Below, in pieces: positions 19,254-27,872 of a stretch of 39,020 nucleotides of DNA; the stretch's first letter is position 1; every line of letters starts with the position of its first letter. Source of the DNA: a bacterium (GTDB lineage: Bacteria > Planctomycetota > Planctomycetia > Pirellulales > Pirellulaceae). Position numbers and translations under genes: made by a program. The notes under the pieces were generated by a model. It did no database searches, was not told where the DNA came from, and saw nothing but the letters and a program-made list of their open reading frames with translations. Location of the stretch: contig JANSWS010000022.1 in assembly GCA_024743355.1 (NCBI GenBank), forward strand, positions 1 through 39,020. Reading direction: 5' to 3'.

Positions 19254-21580
19254 TTTGCAACCGAACGATCTTGACGTTCGAGCTTGACAATTGCGTCTTC
19301 GAAAGAAGACTTTGCCTGCTGAGCAAGTTCTGTACTCGGATCTAGAAAGTCGTTCTCAAAGATTCGATACCGCAACGCATAGACTATGACTAATCCGCTA
19401 TGCTCGAACAGCCATGCCAGTTTATTGATCTTGACTTCGTGGGAGAATACGCGAAGACATTCTTGTACTAGTTTATGGAGTAGTACTGATGAACAATCTT
19501 CCAAAATGAAACGGCGCTGACTGAGCAAGCGACCGAGCGCCTGCATCTGATAATTAACTAAGCGCCCAAAATTCCTCTTCGGTATCTCATCTATCAGTTT
19601 CTGAATGAACCGTACCGCGGTGCGGCTAGATCTAGTACAGCCTCCGACCACCGTACACAGAGGTTCGTCCAGTCTGAGCTCGTGTCGGATTCTATGGTCC
19701 ATCCAATCTCGCAGCGCAGGAGAATCTACTGCAAGAAACCCTAGTGTTTTCATCGCATCACCGACACGTTTGGAGCCTGAGGGCGTCTTAATAACGTAAT
19801 CCGTGAGAATCTTTGCCGCTCGATTGACCTTAGACCGGTCTCCCCCAGGGGGAACCTGGCCGTCCGATCCGACTGGCCCCCGACCGCGAGTCAATCGGCT
19901 AGCACGATGTAATGAAATAAACCTTTGGTGATGACGATTTATTTGTGTATAGTCTTCAACTACTTCAAGGAAGCGGTCGAGTGTAGATTCGAAGTGAAAC
20001 CAAAGAATGCGATCTGGAAACCTGGGTCTTGGACTCGGATATGACCGTTCGCGGGTGCTTTCGAACGTGGCTTTGTCCATGGGATCTCCATGGTGAAGCA
20101 ACTCAGTCATTTTGCGAAAGTTAGCGCGTATAACCTGCGTGGATTGATCCTCGGTGCCGCTGATATAAGCATCCACAATTGCATTTCCCTGTGCAGGGAT
20201 AACGGAAACACGCAACTCGGCTTCCCGTGGATTCGCTGCCTGCTCAGACAATCTCATATCTAAGTGTCTGACACCGACCTCTTCCTCATGAGCTACTATT
20301 AACTCTAGGTTGTTGGCATGCTTTCGGACGCTAAGACCTTTTATTGGAAGGCCCGTCCAAACCTGGCCACCCGGAACAAATTGATCTTCTTCTTGGAGTA
20401 GCGGCAACCATTGGTATTCGTCTTTCCTCTCGACGAATAGCTCAACTCTGGGTAATGAATCGAGATAGGCAATTTGTCCATCCAATTGAATCTGGCGCAA
20501 TCTTGCGGCGCCTTGGGCGGCATAGATTTCTCCTTCGAGTCCAGGCTTTACAACGACAGCTTTTTCAAACGGCACAAAGTCATCTAGCCATGCCACATCG
20601 ATTGCGTTCGCCCAATCTCCTAGAACGATAATTCCCAACAGGCTTGAGCTGAGTTTTGAAACTCGATCACGGAAACCAAGATCGATCGTCTCTAGAGTTG
20701 CCTGTGGGACTGGCCACCCTTGCAGCTTTGCCAATAGATTCTCCAATGGCGCTTCTACTGGCGGCGTAATCGATTTAGATTTGACAATTGGGCTGGTGAA
20801 CAATGCCGCAAATAGATCTGAAATGCCTCCCGCACACGCTTCTTGAGCAGATGATCTAAACCATCCGCAGGATGGTTGCAGATCGTCCGAGGACGGTCGA
20901 CCTCTGGCCGGCATCCAGCGAATAGGTTCGTCCTTTGGCCACGCTACAAGTCTTAAGGTTGTGAAGTTTATGGTGCCCCAATCGCAGTGGCAAACCAGTA
21001 AATGTGGTCCCGGACCCGCATAATCTTTTGGTGTTGGAAGAAGGTCTTGGTTGTCAGCTAGCCATCGCAAGGTCGCAGCGACGGGCCGCCAAGTAAGAAC
21101 AACGTCCAAACCAATCGCACGGCATTCGTCAATGACTGCTTGCTGTTCTGCTTGCCGAAAGTCGTTTGGAACTACGATGGCAAAAGCATCATTTCGGTTG
21201 CCAATTTTAGCCAACGATGAAATGCCCTTCGCGATAGCGTCAATGGACTTGCATGCGATATGCCGATCCATAAAGTTCCAATGCCAACACGGCGTATCAT
21301 GCAATTGCCGCGAAGTCCATGCAGCAGCCAATGGAAATCGACCGCTACCGAATTCCGTTGACACTTTACTTTCTGCGGGCCATTCTGCTCCCGAGCCTCT
21401 CGGGTGTGGCGGGTACCAAGTATCGAATCGTAGCGGTTCGCCAGCGCGATTCGGCAACAACACCGAAGGCGCACAGTGAGATTTGTTCGATTTCGTGGCG
21501 CCATCTACAGGATCGGTAGCGTAGGCCCAAAAAGATGAGCCTAGACTAAGGCCCGCAACCTGGCGTTGAGACGTTGTCAT
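19010..21580 (-). CDS. Hsp70-like ATPase, probably with a foreign C-terminal tail
   Basis: 856 residues as read. The N-terminal 390 residues follow the Hsp70 actin-like ATPase order in divergent form: GLSLGSSFW (phosphate 1, residues 10-18), AFAIVVPNDFRQAEQQAVID (132-151), GLDVVLTWRPVAATLRWL (157-174), HLLVCHCDWGTINFTTLRL (phosphate 2, 193-211), LGIIVLGDWANAI (adenosine-type, 315-327) and IYAAQGAARL (352-361). About 390 residues of unassigned, mostly helical sequence follow. From about residue 777 the gene overlaps an HNH fragment in another frame, and its last 80 residues are poor in structure, so the natural end is probably lost. The ATG overlaps the DUF2357 stop as TAATG, showing coupling. 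It probably works with the DUF2357 protein and an AAA+ ATPase in a defence-type complex; this is inferred from context. Confidence 0.75.
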   Translation of the reverse strand: MTTSQRQVAGLSLGSSFWAYATDPVDGATKSNKSHCAPSVLLPNRAGEPLRFDTWYPPHPRGSGAEWPAESKVSTEFGSGRFPLAAAWTSRQLHDTPCWHWNFMDRHIACKSIDAIAKGISSLAKIGNRNDAFAIVVPNDFRQAEQQAVIDECRAIGLDVVLTWRPVAATLRWLADNQDLLPTPKDYAGPGPHLLVCHCDWGTINFTTLRLVAWPKDEPIRWMPARGRPSSDDLQPSCGWFRSSAQEACAGGISDLFAALFTSPIVKSKSITPPVEAPLENLLAKLQGWPVPQATLETIDLGFRDRVSKLSSSLLGIIVLGDWANAIDVAWLDDFVPFEKAVVVKPGLEGEIYAAQGAARLRQIQLDGQIAYLDSLPRVELFVERKDEYQWLPLLQEEDQFVPGGQVWTGLPIKGLSVRKHANNLELIVAHEEEVGVRHLDMRLSEQAANPREAELRVSVIPAQGNAIVDAYISGTEDQSTQVIRANFRKMTELLHHGDPMDKATFESTRERSYPSPRPRFPDRILWFHFESTLDRFLEVVEDYTQINRHHQRFISLHRASRLTRGRGPVGSDGQVPPGGDRSKVNRAAKILTDYVIKTPSGSKRVGDAMKTLGFLAVDSPALRDWMDHRIRHELRLDEPLCTVVGGCTRSSRTAVRFIQKLIDEIPKRNFGRLVNYQMQALGRLLSQRRFILEDCSSVLLHKLVQECLRVFSHEVKINKLAWLFEHSGLVIVYALRYRIFENDFLDPSTELAQQAKSSFEDAIVKLERQDRSVAKVTLLTWDTTSFSLIHAATMQSLIIWLRNSTCNRGPNETEVAPRNWPSGFGMLGYPGTCRRRSGSPNGPTSRSKRPKGRFG

Positions 21581-22878
21581 TAGCTCACCAAGCTTTCCAT
21601 GAAGTTATCGAGAAAGCCTGGCTTCCTGGTCAGATCAACCGGTGCTCGGAGCAGCTCTTGAGAAATGACCGTACATTCCGGATGCATTTGGTAGCAACTG
21701 AACTTTAGCTCCAACTCAGATTGGTCTTCGACTAGATTTGACTTCTCTGAATCGCATGCAAACTCTGGGGAGAATACGCCCAAGCGGTCCATCTGAACGG
21801 AGCTACGATTGCTCATGAGCACACAGACGGATTCCTTCGAAATTTCCATCGCGTGCCTATGCAAGGCTTCGCCAGCAAGGAGTTCTCGATATGGAGCTAC
21901 GATCAGTCGTTGATCGCTTCTCCAAGCCCAATTTGGTGACTGCGTGCCCCTATCAATCTTCTTGCCTTCCTGAGTGCGCTCAGACACCCATATATCGGAG
22001 CGCGAAGCACGCTTTAAGGCATCCAGTGAACGTCGCCGAATCAACTTGCGCATCGATCCTAGGATTGCACAGTACAGTACCTCGTTCCATGCATTATTGC
22101 GATAGGTCCAAAGGTGACGGCGGCGTAGATGCTGGCGAATGAGTTGTTGATAGGCCCACCAGATTAGATGGTAGCGCGGTTCGCTGAGCAACGCATAGTT
22201 GGGCTGTGGAATCGCAGGCAGGGACGATACATCCATGAATTCTGGTAGACGAAGTACATGTTCACAAAGCTTTAGAAATGCTTTGACTTCCCGTACTGAT
22301 GGATGCGATGGGAAAGATGTCGAATAAAGCGCGAGATAGTGTTTGCACTGCTGCCGAGCCCGAACCAAGACGTCCATGAATACCCGGTTTTCTAGCGTAT
22401 CCCGAGTTTCGAAACGCTGTACTACCATTAAGGCGCGCTTGGAACCAGCCTTCTCCACAACGGTGCGTCCAGGTTGCTTTACAAGCCACTGCGCGCAAGT
22501 GACGTCCATTTCACGGAGTCTGTTGATGGGCTCCATAGATCGACGGCGTTGCAAAATGGTCCGAGGAGAACGGGCAAGTTGTTCGACGACCTTTGTCAAC
22601 CTCTTCGAGATACGCACAATTAGATCTGAAGGGGGGCGATCGGTCCTAGAAATGTGCCTCCATTTCACGAGAATTCTTGACAATGGTCTACATGCGAGCC
22701 CACGTAAGTTGCCTTCCCATGCTAGATCGTTTCCTCTTGGGGAATCGTAGATACCATCTAACATTTGCGAGAATCGTTCCAAACCGTCCAATAGCGACGA
22801 ATTCGCCGGCGGTTGATCAAAATCTGCTGGCATTGCAGGGTCGATGGGGCTGTCGCTTATCTCAGACACTAGCTGCAA
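21580..22878 (-). CDS. DUF2357 domain protein (McrC-related companion)
   Basis: 432 residues. The hallmark is around residues 130-175: WLVKQPGRTVVEKAG and VVQRFETRDTLENRVFMDVL, the DUF2357 pattern (ET.DT.ENR), seen in proteins coupled to McrB-like GTPases or AAA+ ATPases. Basic helices follow. I could not find the PD-(D/E)XK nuclease that often ends such proteins, so it may be a nuclease-free version. The frame begins with TTG at 22878, with GAGAGA just upstream; a GTG three codons in is an alternative. It overlaps the AAA fragment gene by 17 bases upstream and the Hsp70-like gene by one base downstream, so the three form an operon. It is probably an adaptor or DNA-binding partner, which is inference. 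Confidence 0.68.
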   Translation of the reverse strand: MQLVSEISDSPIDPAMPADFDQPPANSSLLDGLERFSQMLDGIYDSPRGNDLAWEGNLRGLACRPLSRILVKWRHISRTDRPPSDLIVRISKRLTKVVEQLARSPRTILQRRRSMEPINRLREMDVTCAQWLVKQPGRTVVEKAGSKRALMVVQRFETRDTLENRVFMDVLVRARQQCKHYLALYSTSFPSHPSVREVKAFLKLCEHVLRLPEFMDVSSLPAIPQPNYALLSEPRYHLIWWAYQQLIRQHLRRRHLWTYRNNAWNEVLYCAILGSMRKLIRRRSLDALKRASRSDIWVSERTQEGKKIDRGTQSPNWAWRSDQRLIVAPYRELLAGEALHRHAMEISKESVCVLMSNRSSVQMDRLGVFSPEFACDSEKSNLVEDQSELELKFSCYQMHPECTVISQELLRAPVDLTRKPGFLDNFMESLVS

Positions 22879-23191
22879 TCTCTCTGGCTCGATCCAACCC
22901 CACCCATTGGAAATAGTTGTCTTTCGAGTAGCGGTCTAGAAACTCTGCCAGAAGTTCGTCGTTACATCGCGGGTCCCTAAGGATCTCCTGAATCGCCAGA
23001 ATTGCCGAACGTCCTGGACCATCTGTCGGGTCAATTCCGCGAAGCCGAGGCAAGATTTTCTGCTCTATCTGGTCGGATATGATCGCCCCCAAATTTTCTT
23101 CCGTGAACGGATAGTTGGCTGCGTATTCGAGCATACCCTTGGTAACGCGGTAGGCAAATGGGCGTTGAACTTGATCCATCGCATCTCGCAA
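22862..23191 (-). pseudogene. C-terminal piece of an McrB-like AAA+ ATPase
   Basis: 109 residues with the layout of the C-terminal lid of McrB-type AAA+ GTPases: PFAYRVTKGMLEYAANYP (sensor-2-like Arg), then ISDQIEQKILPRLRGID and a helical end FQWVGLDR. Walker A, Walker B and the GTPase motif, which would lie upstream, are absent; the frame is closed by a TGA about 30 bases upstream of the start. GGAGG nine bases before the TTG gives a plausible translation start, so a short protein might still be made. I read it as the 3' remnant of the ATPase gene of a three-gene system, but a naturally split small subunit is possible. It overlaps the DUF2357 gene by 17 bases. Confidence 0.55.
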
Positions 23192-23200
23192 CTTGTTAAT

Positions 23201-23205
23201 CCTCC
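23201..23205 (-). promoter_or_regulatory. Shine-Dalgarno GGAGG before the TTG of the AAA-lid fragment
   Basis: GGAGG on the minus strand, nine bases before TTG at 23191. It argues that the fragment may be translated even though the ATPase core is missing. It could also be a chance match inside former coding sequence. Confidence 0.4.
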
Positions 23206-23719
23206 GGCAACTAACTCACTCGAAGTTGGTTCAACGGAAACGCAGCTCCCCTACCCGCGCCAGCTAGAGTCCCGGCGCGTCAACCGAGCACACATCGCGG
23301 CGAAAAAAGCTGATCAGCTATCCACCACCGAGCTACGAGGTCAATCTTCAACTCGTTTTAACGTTCACAATGCGACCTGGGGCCTGGAGAACCTCTTTCG
23401 CCCCTGGAAACTACCGTTGCGACATTCAAACTTCAACAGCTGAGAAAAGCCCTGGAGTTTCACTCAACTACACCTGTCATCAAGATGCAGTGTCCAAGAG
23501 TTCTCACGCCTGACTTCCTTTGCAAAATCCTTGCAATGAAACCTTGCATTCGCACACACTCCCGCCTCCACAATTTCCCCATTCTGCTCAGGGATTTAGC
23601 AACGAACCAACAGGCTGTCATGCGGCCTAAGTTGACGGCAGGCGTCTTGCGCGCCTAACACCGGGCACCAGGATGTCAGCAGGGTGAAGCTCCATTATCA
23701 CCCCGTCGACCCTTCAGCT
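23206..23719. other. Intergenic between the AAA fragment and the phage-gene remnant
   Basis: No gene is supported on either strand; the one frame of 92 codons on the plus strand lacks any signal. The Walker-motif half of the AAA ATPase is not found here, which suggests it was deleted rather than frameshifted. Confidence 0.45.
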
Positions 23720-23817
23720 TCATTTTCCTGGGATGCCCTGGTAGAAATCCTCCGCTTGCTGATTGATCTTGCAAGCTGTGTAAATCGCGCTAGCCCTCAA
23801 CTGACAGCTGAAGTTGA
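23720..23817 (-). pseudogene. Fragment of a phage replication-like gene, paralogous to the gene at 32242-33333
   Basis: About 31 residues read FSCQLRASAIYTACKINQQAED and FYQGIPGK. They line up with the QLSVEGESGYTARKIKQRAED and FYQAYPRK segment of the intact protein encoded at 32242-33333. The DNA is also visibly similar (both share aaatcctccgc and ttgatcttgc blocks). The match ends at both sides, so this is a relic of a related element next to the type II restriction-modification genes. Confidence 0.6.
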
Positions 23818-23963
23818 CACACTCCCCCACGGGCGGTTTCGCGATATGCCTTCGGTCTAGGGACGTATCTATCCGCAAGCTCCCCCGATAAAATACCAGC
23901 TGTCGGCTAAATTTGGCTTGAGGCAATTTTCTGTTCTATGCTCGTGTCACGCACGGAGGCAGG

Positions 23964-25700
23964 ATGAGGCAGGACTATCTATTCCCAGAACTAAGCGAAC
24001 CAAGCAAACAGTTGCTCGCTGCAAAGGAAGAGTTTGCTGGAGGTGACCTCGCTGCCCGCGGTGCGATCTACACTCGTCGCGAGGTTGTTGACTTTATCCT
24101 AGACCTTGCAGGTTATAACCCTACTGCATCAATTCTGGACCAGTGTGTACTTGAACCCTCCTTCGGTGATGCAGACTTCTTAGAACCGATTACAGAACGT
24201 CTTCTTCAAGTAGTTGAGTCCAAACAGCTCGGACACGACGAAGCCGCTAAGAAGCTCTGCCAATGCGTTCGCGGTGTGGAGTTAAGCCGGGCTTCCCTAC
24301 AGACCACGCGAGAAAAACTTCATAGGAAACTGCTCGACTTTGGATTTACCGAACGTCAAGCCTCGGCAATTCTTGATGCTTGGCTTATTTGCGATGACTT
24401 CTTGCTGCACGACTTCACGCAGACCTTTGACTTTGTAATCGGTAACCCTCCCTACATTAGGCAAGAATCAGTACCGACTACGCTGCTTTTCGAGTACAAG
24501 AAGCGTTACAAGACAATTTATGACCGAGCCGACCTCTATGTCCCCTTCATTGAACGCGGTCTAACCCTACTAAAGCAGAGGGGCACATTGGGATTCATAT
24601 GTGCCGACCGCTGGACGAAGAACCGATACGGTGCTCCCCTTCGAAGATTTGTATCCCAAGGCTTCCATCTGAAGTTCTACGTGGACATGTACGGAACTGA
24701 CGCTTTCTCCTCTGAGGTTACTGCGTACCCAGCGATTACAATCATTGAACGCTCGAAGACGCGAGCAACACGCATAGCAAAATCCCCAAACACGATTTCA
24801 GCTGCATCGCTTCGCACGCTAGCTGACACCTTAAATTCTCCTAAGCTAGGCAAATCGAGCGGTATACATCTAACAAGAGTCGTTGCTGAAGACGCTCCTT
24901 GGCTTCTCGACTGCCCCAAAACGCTAAGCCTGGTGCGACGCCTTGAAGACGAGTATATGCCGCTGGAAACGTGCGGCTGCCGTGTTGGCATTGGCGTAGC
25001 AACAGGAGCTGACAAGGTCTTTATCGGTGACCAGGAATCCCTTGATGTGGAGGACGAGTGCAAACTTCCCCTGATAATGACTCGCGATATCGATTCTGGA
25101 ACTATCGAATGGCGAGGCAAATTAGTCCTCAACCCTTTTAACGAAGACGGCACGTTAAAGGCGCTGGAACAATATCCGAAGATGCACGCATACTTTTCAT
25201 TTCACGAAACGCATCTAAAAAAGCGGCATGTCGCAAAGAAGAATCCCACGCGGTGGTACAGGACCATAGATAGAATTACTCCATCGCTCACCAAAACGCC
25301 CAAACTTCTCATCCCAGACATTAAAGGCAATTCACATGTAGTGTACGACGACGGAAGATTCTACCCACACCACAACCTCTACTTCATCACTGCTACGGAT
25401 TGGAATCTTCTAGCTCTCAAACACGTGCTCCTATCCGGAATCGCAACCCTTTTCGTTTCTACCTATACAACGAAGATGCGAGGTGGCTACTATCGCTTTC
25501 AAGCTCAATACATCCGACGCATTTGCGTTCCACGATGGGATTCGCTTTCCCGAAGCCTGAAGACTCGATTGACAAATGCAGGCAAGGCCAACGCTGGCCA
25601 GCAGCAGCTTGACCTGGTTGGAGAACTCTACGGCCTGGATGACGCCGAACTCGCCATCTTGCAATCTATGAACTTGCGGGGGGCGACCAATGGGAATTGA
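23964..25700 (+). CDS. paeR7IM: PaeR7I/XhoI-type adenine-N6 DNA methyltransferase
   Basis: 578 residues. The S-adenosylmethionine motif I region is [10 protein letters not shown] (63-72), the acidic motif is GVELSRAS (104-111), and catalytic NPPY lies at 161-164 in [14 protein letters not shown], with a [14 protein letters not shown] helix after it. The C-terminal 300 residues form the target-recognition part. This layout, and the partner gene, identify it as an Eco57I-class gamma methylase of the PaeR7I family. It would methylate adenine in CTCGAG, if specificity matches the family, and so protect the host. GGAGG lies four bases before the ATG. It overlaps the restriction gene by 11 bases, making a coupled pair with the methylase first. 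Motif I reads PSFGDADF rather than the common PSCGDGDF, but the glycine and acidic residue stay. Confidence 0.88.
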   Translation: MRQDYLFPELSEPSKQLLAAKEEFAGGDLAARGAIYTRREVVDFILDLAGYNPTASILDQCVLEPSFGDADFLEPITERLLQVVESKQLGHDEAAKKLCQCVRGVELSRASLQTTREKLHRKLLDFGFTERQASAILDAWLICDDFLLHDFTQTFDFVIGNPPYIRQESVPTTLLFEYKKRYKTIYDRADLYVPFIERGLTLLKQRGTLGFICADRWTKNRYGAPLRRFVSQGFHLKFYVDMYGTDAFSSEVTAYPAITIIERSKTRATRIAKSPNTISAASLRTLADTLNSPKLGKSSGIHLTRVVAEDAPWLLDCPKTLSLVRRLEDEYMPLETCGCRVGIGVATGADKVFIGDQESLDVEDECKLPLIMTRDIDSGTIEWRGKLVLNPFNEDGTLKALEQYPKMHAYFSFHETHLKKRHVAKKNPTRWYRTIDRITPSLTKTPKLLIPDIKGNSHVVYDDGRFYPHHNLYFITATDWNLLALKHVLLSGIATLFVSTYTTKMRGGYYRFQAQYIRRICVPRWDSLSRSLKTRLTNAGKANAGQQQLDLVGELYGLDDAELAILQSMNLRGATNGN

Positions 25701-26424
25701 CCTCGTTGACTACGAAGCCAAAGCACGCGAGTCAATTAAAGCGTTCTGGGGAAATCGTGATGCGGCCAAAAAAAAACAGCAAGAGTTGGGGGTCACTGAC
25801 CAGGGCGAACGCTCTGCTGTCACTGCGGGCAATAATATGGACGGATTCATCGCACTCATTGAAGACATCGTCCATGCCAATGGTCTTAAGTCTGCTGATA
25901 TTCATTTGCAGCGTAGGGTGCTAACACTGCCCGGATTTTTTCGTCCGACCAAACTGTGGGACATCCTTGTGATGAACCAGGGGCGTCTTGTGGCCGCGTT
26001 CGAATTCAAATCACAAGTAGGACCCTCGTTTGGCAACAACTTCAACAACAGAACAGAAGAGGCAATCGGAAGTGCGGTAGACTTCCAAACCGCGTTTCGG
26101 GAAGGGGCGTTCGGCGAGCAAACTGCACCATTTACAGGATGGCTCATGCTTGTGGAGGATTGCCCAAAATCTCGCAATCCAGTCAAGGCAGCATCACCTC
26201 ACTTCCCTGTTATGCCGGAGTTCAACAACACTTCCTACCTTGAACGCTACAACCTGCTTTGCCGCAAGCTTGTGCAAGAAGGTCTCTACACGGCAGCAAC
26301 TTTAATCGCTTCACCAAGAACGGCAGTTGCTGACGGCGAGTTTTCGTCGTTGAGCGAAGTAACAAATCTAAAGACCTTGCTTACTTCGTTTGCTGGCCAC
26401 GTCGCGGCTGAAGCGGCCCGCTAG
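25690..26424 (+). CDS. paeR7IR: PaeR7I-type type II restriction endonuclease
   Basis: 244 residues, essentially the length known for PaeR7I (246). The catalytic PD-(D/E)XK core is LWDILV with Asp91, then [20 protein letters not shown] with Glu105-x-Lys107. [12 protein letters not shown] near the N-terminus and the [19 protein letters not shown] segment are family marks. It is predicted to cut CTCGAG (XhoI isoschizomer). The start lies within the last codons of the methylase, with a GGGGGG-rich site ahead of it. The frame is complete. An IstB fragment follows within 50 bases, pointing to movement by recombination between insertion elements. Confidence 0.9.
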   Translation: MGIDLVDYEAKARESIKAFWGNRDAAKKKQQELGVTDQGERSAVTAGNNMDGFIALIEDIVHANGLKSADIHLQRRVLTLPGFFRPTKLWDILVMNQGRLVAAFEFKSQVGPSFGNNFNNRTEEAIGSAVDFQTAFREGAFGEQTAPFTGWLMLVEDCPKSRNPVKAASPHFPVMPEFNNTSYLERYNLLCRKLVQEGLYTAATLIASPRTAVADGEFSSLSEVTNLKTLLTSFAGHVAAEAAR

Positions 26425-26464
26425 CATCCCAGGACTAACAGCACCAAAGAACCGCCGCATCTCG

Positions 26465-26620
26465 GCGTTGTTAGGGCATGCATTGATTCGCGAAGGATTC
26501 ACCGTCTACTACCGCAGCATCTTCGATTGTGTGCGTGACTTCTTGCACGACGAAGCCTTTGAAGGACACGACCGTATCCTCAAACGCTATCTCGGTCCGG
26601 ATCTGCTAATTCTCGACGAA
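26465..26620 (+). pseudogene. istB: Fragment of IS21-family helper ATPase IstB
   Basis: In one plus-strand frame, about 51 residues read ALLGHALIREGFTVYYRSIF, DCVRDFLHDEAFEGH and KRYLGPDLLILDE. This is the segment between Walker A and Walker B of IstB-like proteins (GHEACRRGY..., DLLILDD). The Walker A lysine loop is missing upstream and the rest of the gene is missing downstream; no transposase (IstA) is present. It is a dead relic of an IS21 element lying between the type II system and the YcjX/YcjF cluster. Confidence 0.7.
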
Positions 26621-26669
26621 CAATTACTTCAACAGACGAATGAAACGAACCAGAGCTTTCTTGAAGAAA

Positions 26670-27863
26670 CTATTGGCCTTCACCTTTGACCGACAGGCTA
26701 ATTGGTCTTAGCGCTACCACAGTGGCCGTGCCAAGACGGTAAAAGAGGGCCATGTTAACTGAGCCCTCTGCCGCACGCTTCAAAAGCCCGAGAGAAAGTC
26801 GAGCGAAAAGTTCTTTGGATATCTGGGGAATGCTGGAAAGAGCACCTTCGAAGAGGCTGTCAGCTAACTCGTCGATCCGCTCCTCTAATTTCGCAGAAAC
26901 AAAGGTGGAAAAAAAGATTCTCCATGTCAGCAAAACTGATTGCCAGCGACCTGTTCTGACGCCGTATAAGCGGCAAAGGTCTTCCACCATTAGAACGGCA
27001 TTTGTCGCAACAATCAGAGAATCTACGAAGCCGGTGGGGCTAATCGCAGTTTTTACCGCAACCCTTTTAGCGTAACTGGTTACTCGCCGTTTGGCCGTCC
27101 TATCAATCACTGAAACAAACAACCGCTCACAGTCTTCGATCCATCTGGACTGCCCTGCGTTCTCGGAGCCCAAAAGGCTCTCGATATTGGAATTGAAGGT
27201 GTTTATTTCGTCCCGATTCATTCCGCATCGGACAAGCAACGATTTATGCTTCTTGTCCGAGATTGGATACGTTTCGACTATTGCTCGCAGTGATTTATAT
27301 CCTGCTTCAACCTGCCGGTGGATTTGATCTCTTGTGGCCGCTCTTCGTTTGGTCTGCCGTATCGCACCGAGATCTACCTTTGGAGTGACAGACAATAGGC
27401 GATACACCAAGGCAAGGCGAATCAAGGCGATGCAAAAGACGATGGCGAGAAGTCCAATGCAGACATAAGCAATTACCTGCATAATGAAAGGGGATGCCTG
27501 TACGGCTTGAACGAACTGAAAGAATTCGCTCAGGATGACGATGAGAATTCCAGTAGCGGCAAATAAAATTGCAGCCGAAATTACTGGGCTTGAAAGGAGC
27601 TTGCCGAGACTGAACCCGTCGCTGTTTTCCTCTTCAAATTCACTCGCTGTATCCTCAAATTCTTCAAGCACCGGATCGACAAGAGCTTCTACTTTGCGTC
27701 CGTGAATTGGTCGCTGATTCGGTACGCCAGCGAGCTCTTCATCGCCAAGGTTTCGACCTGTAGTTTGCCCAGTCACCTCGTCCTGTGAACCAACCCCTGC
27801 GTTGGTGAAAGTTCGGGGTTTTTGGAGCGGAACACCCGCATGTAATTCCTTTTCATCAGTCAT
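26670..27863 (-). CDS. YcjF-like membrane protein with DUF697 domain
   Basis: 397 residues. An acidic, soluble N-terminus (about 1-85) is followed by two hydrophobic segments (VISAAILFAATGILIVIL at about 90-110, and a second near 125-155 that includes VCIGLLAIVFCIALIRLAL). Then comes the DUF697 region, SPTGFVDSLIVATNAVLMVE and LCRLYGVRTGRW, ending FYRLGTATVVALRPI. This is the organisation of E. coli YcjF and its relatives, which pair with YcjX. It begins right after the YcjX-like stop; AGGTGA five bases before the ATG at 27863 makes that start better than the GTG at 27872. It is probably an inner-membrane partner of the GTPase. The gene end overlaps the trailing frame of the IstB remnant, not the remnant itself. 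The role is not established even in model bacteria. Confidence 0.82.
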   Translation of the reverse strand: MTDEKELHAGVPLQKPRTFTNAGVGSQDEVTGQTTGRNLGDEELAGVPNQRPIHGRKVEALVDPVLEEFEDTASEFEEENSDGFSLGKLLSSPVISAAILFAATGILIVILSEFFQFVQAVQASPFIMQVIAYVCIGLLAIVFCIALIRLALVYRLLSVTPKVDLGAIRQTKRRAATRDQIHRQVEAGYKSLRAIVETYPISDKKHKSLLVRCGMNRDEINTFNSNIESLLGSENAGQSRWIEDCERLFVSVIDRTAKRRVTSYAKRVAVKTAISPTGFVDSLIVATNAVLMVEDLCRLYGVRTGRWQSVLLTWRIFFSTFVSAKLEERIDELADSLFEGALSSIPQISKELFARLSLGLLKRAAEGSVNMALFYRLGTATVVALRPISLSVKGEGQ

Positions 27864-27872
27864 TCTCGTCAC

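Noticed and set aside
22862-23191. Complete AAA+ ATPase
   Set aside because: Walker A and B are missing and a stop lies just upstream in frame; only the C-terminal lid is present.
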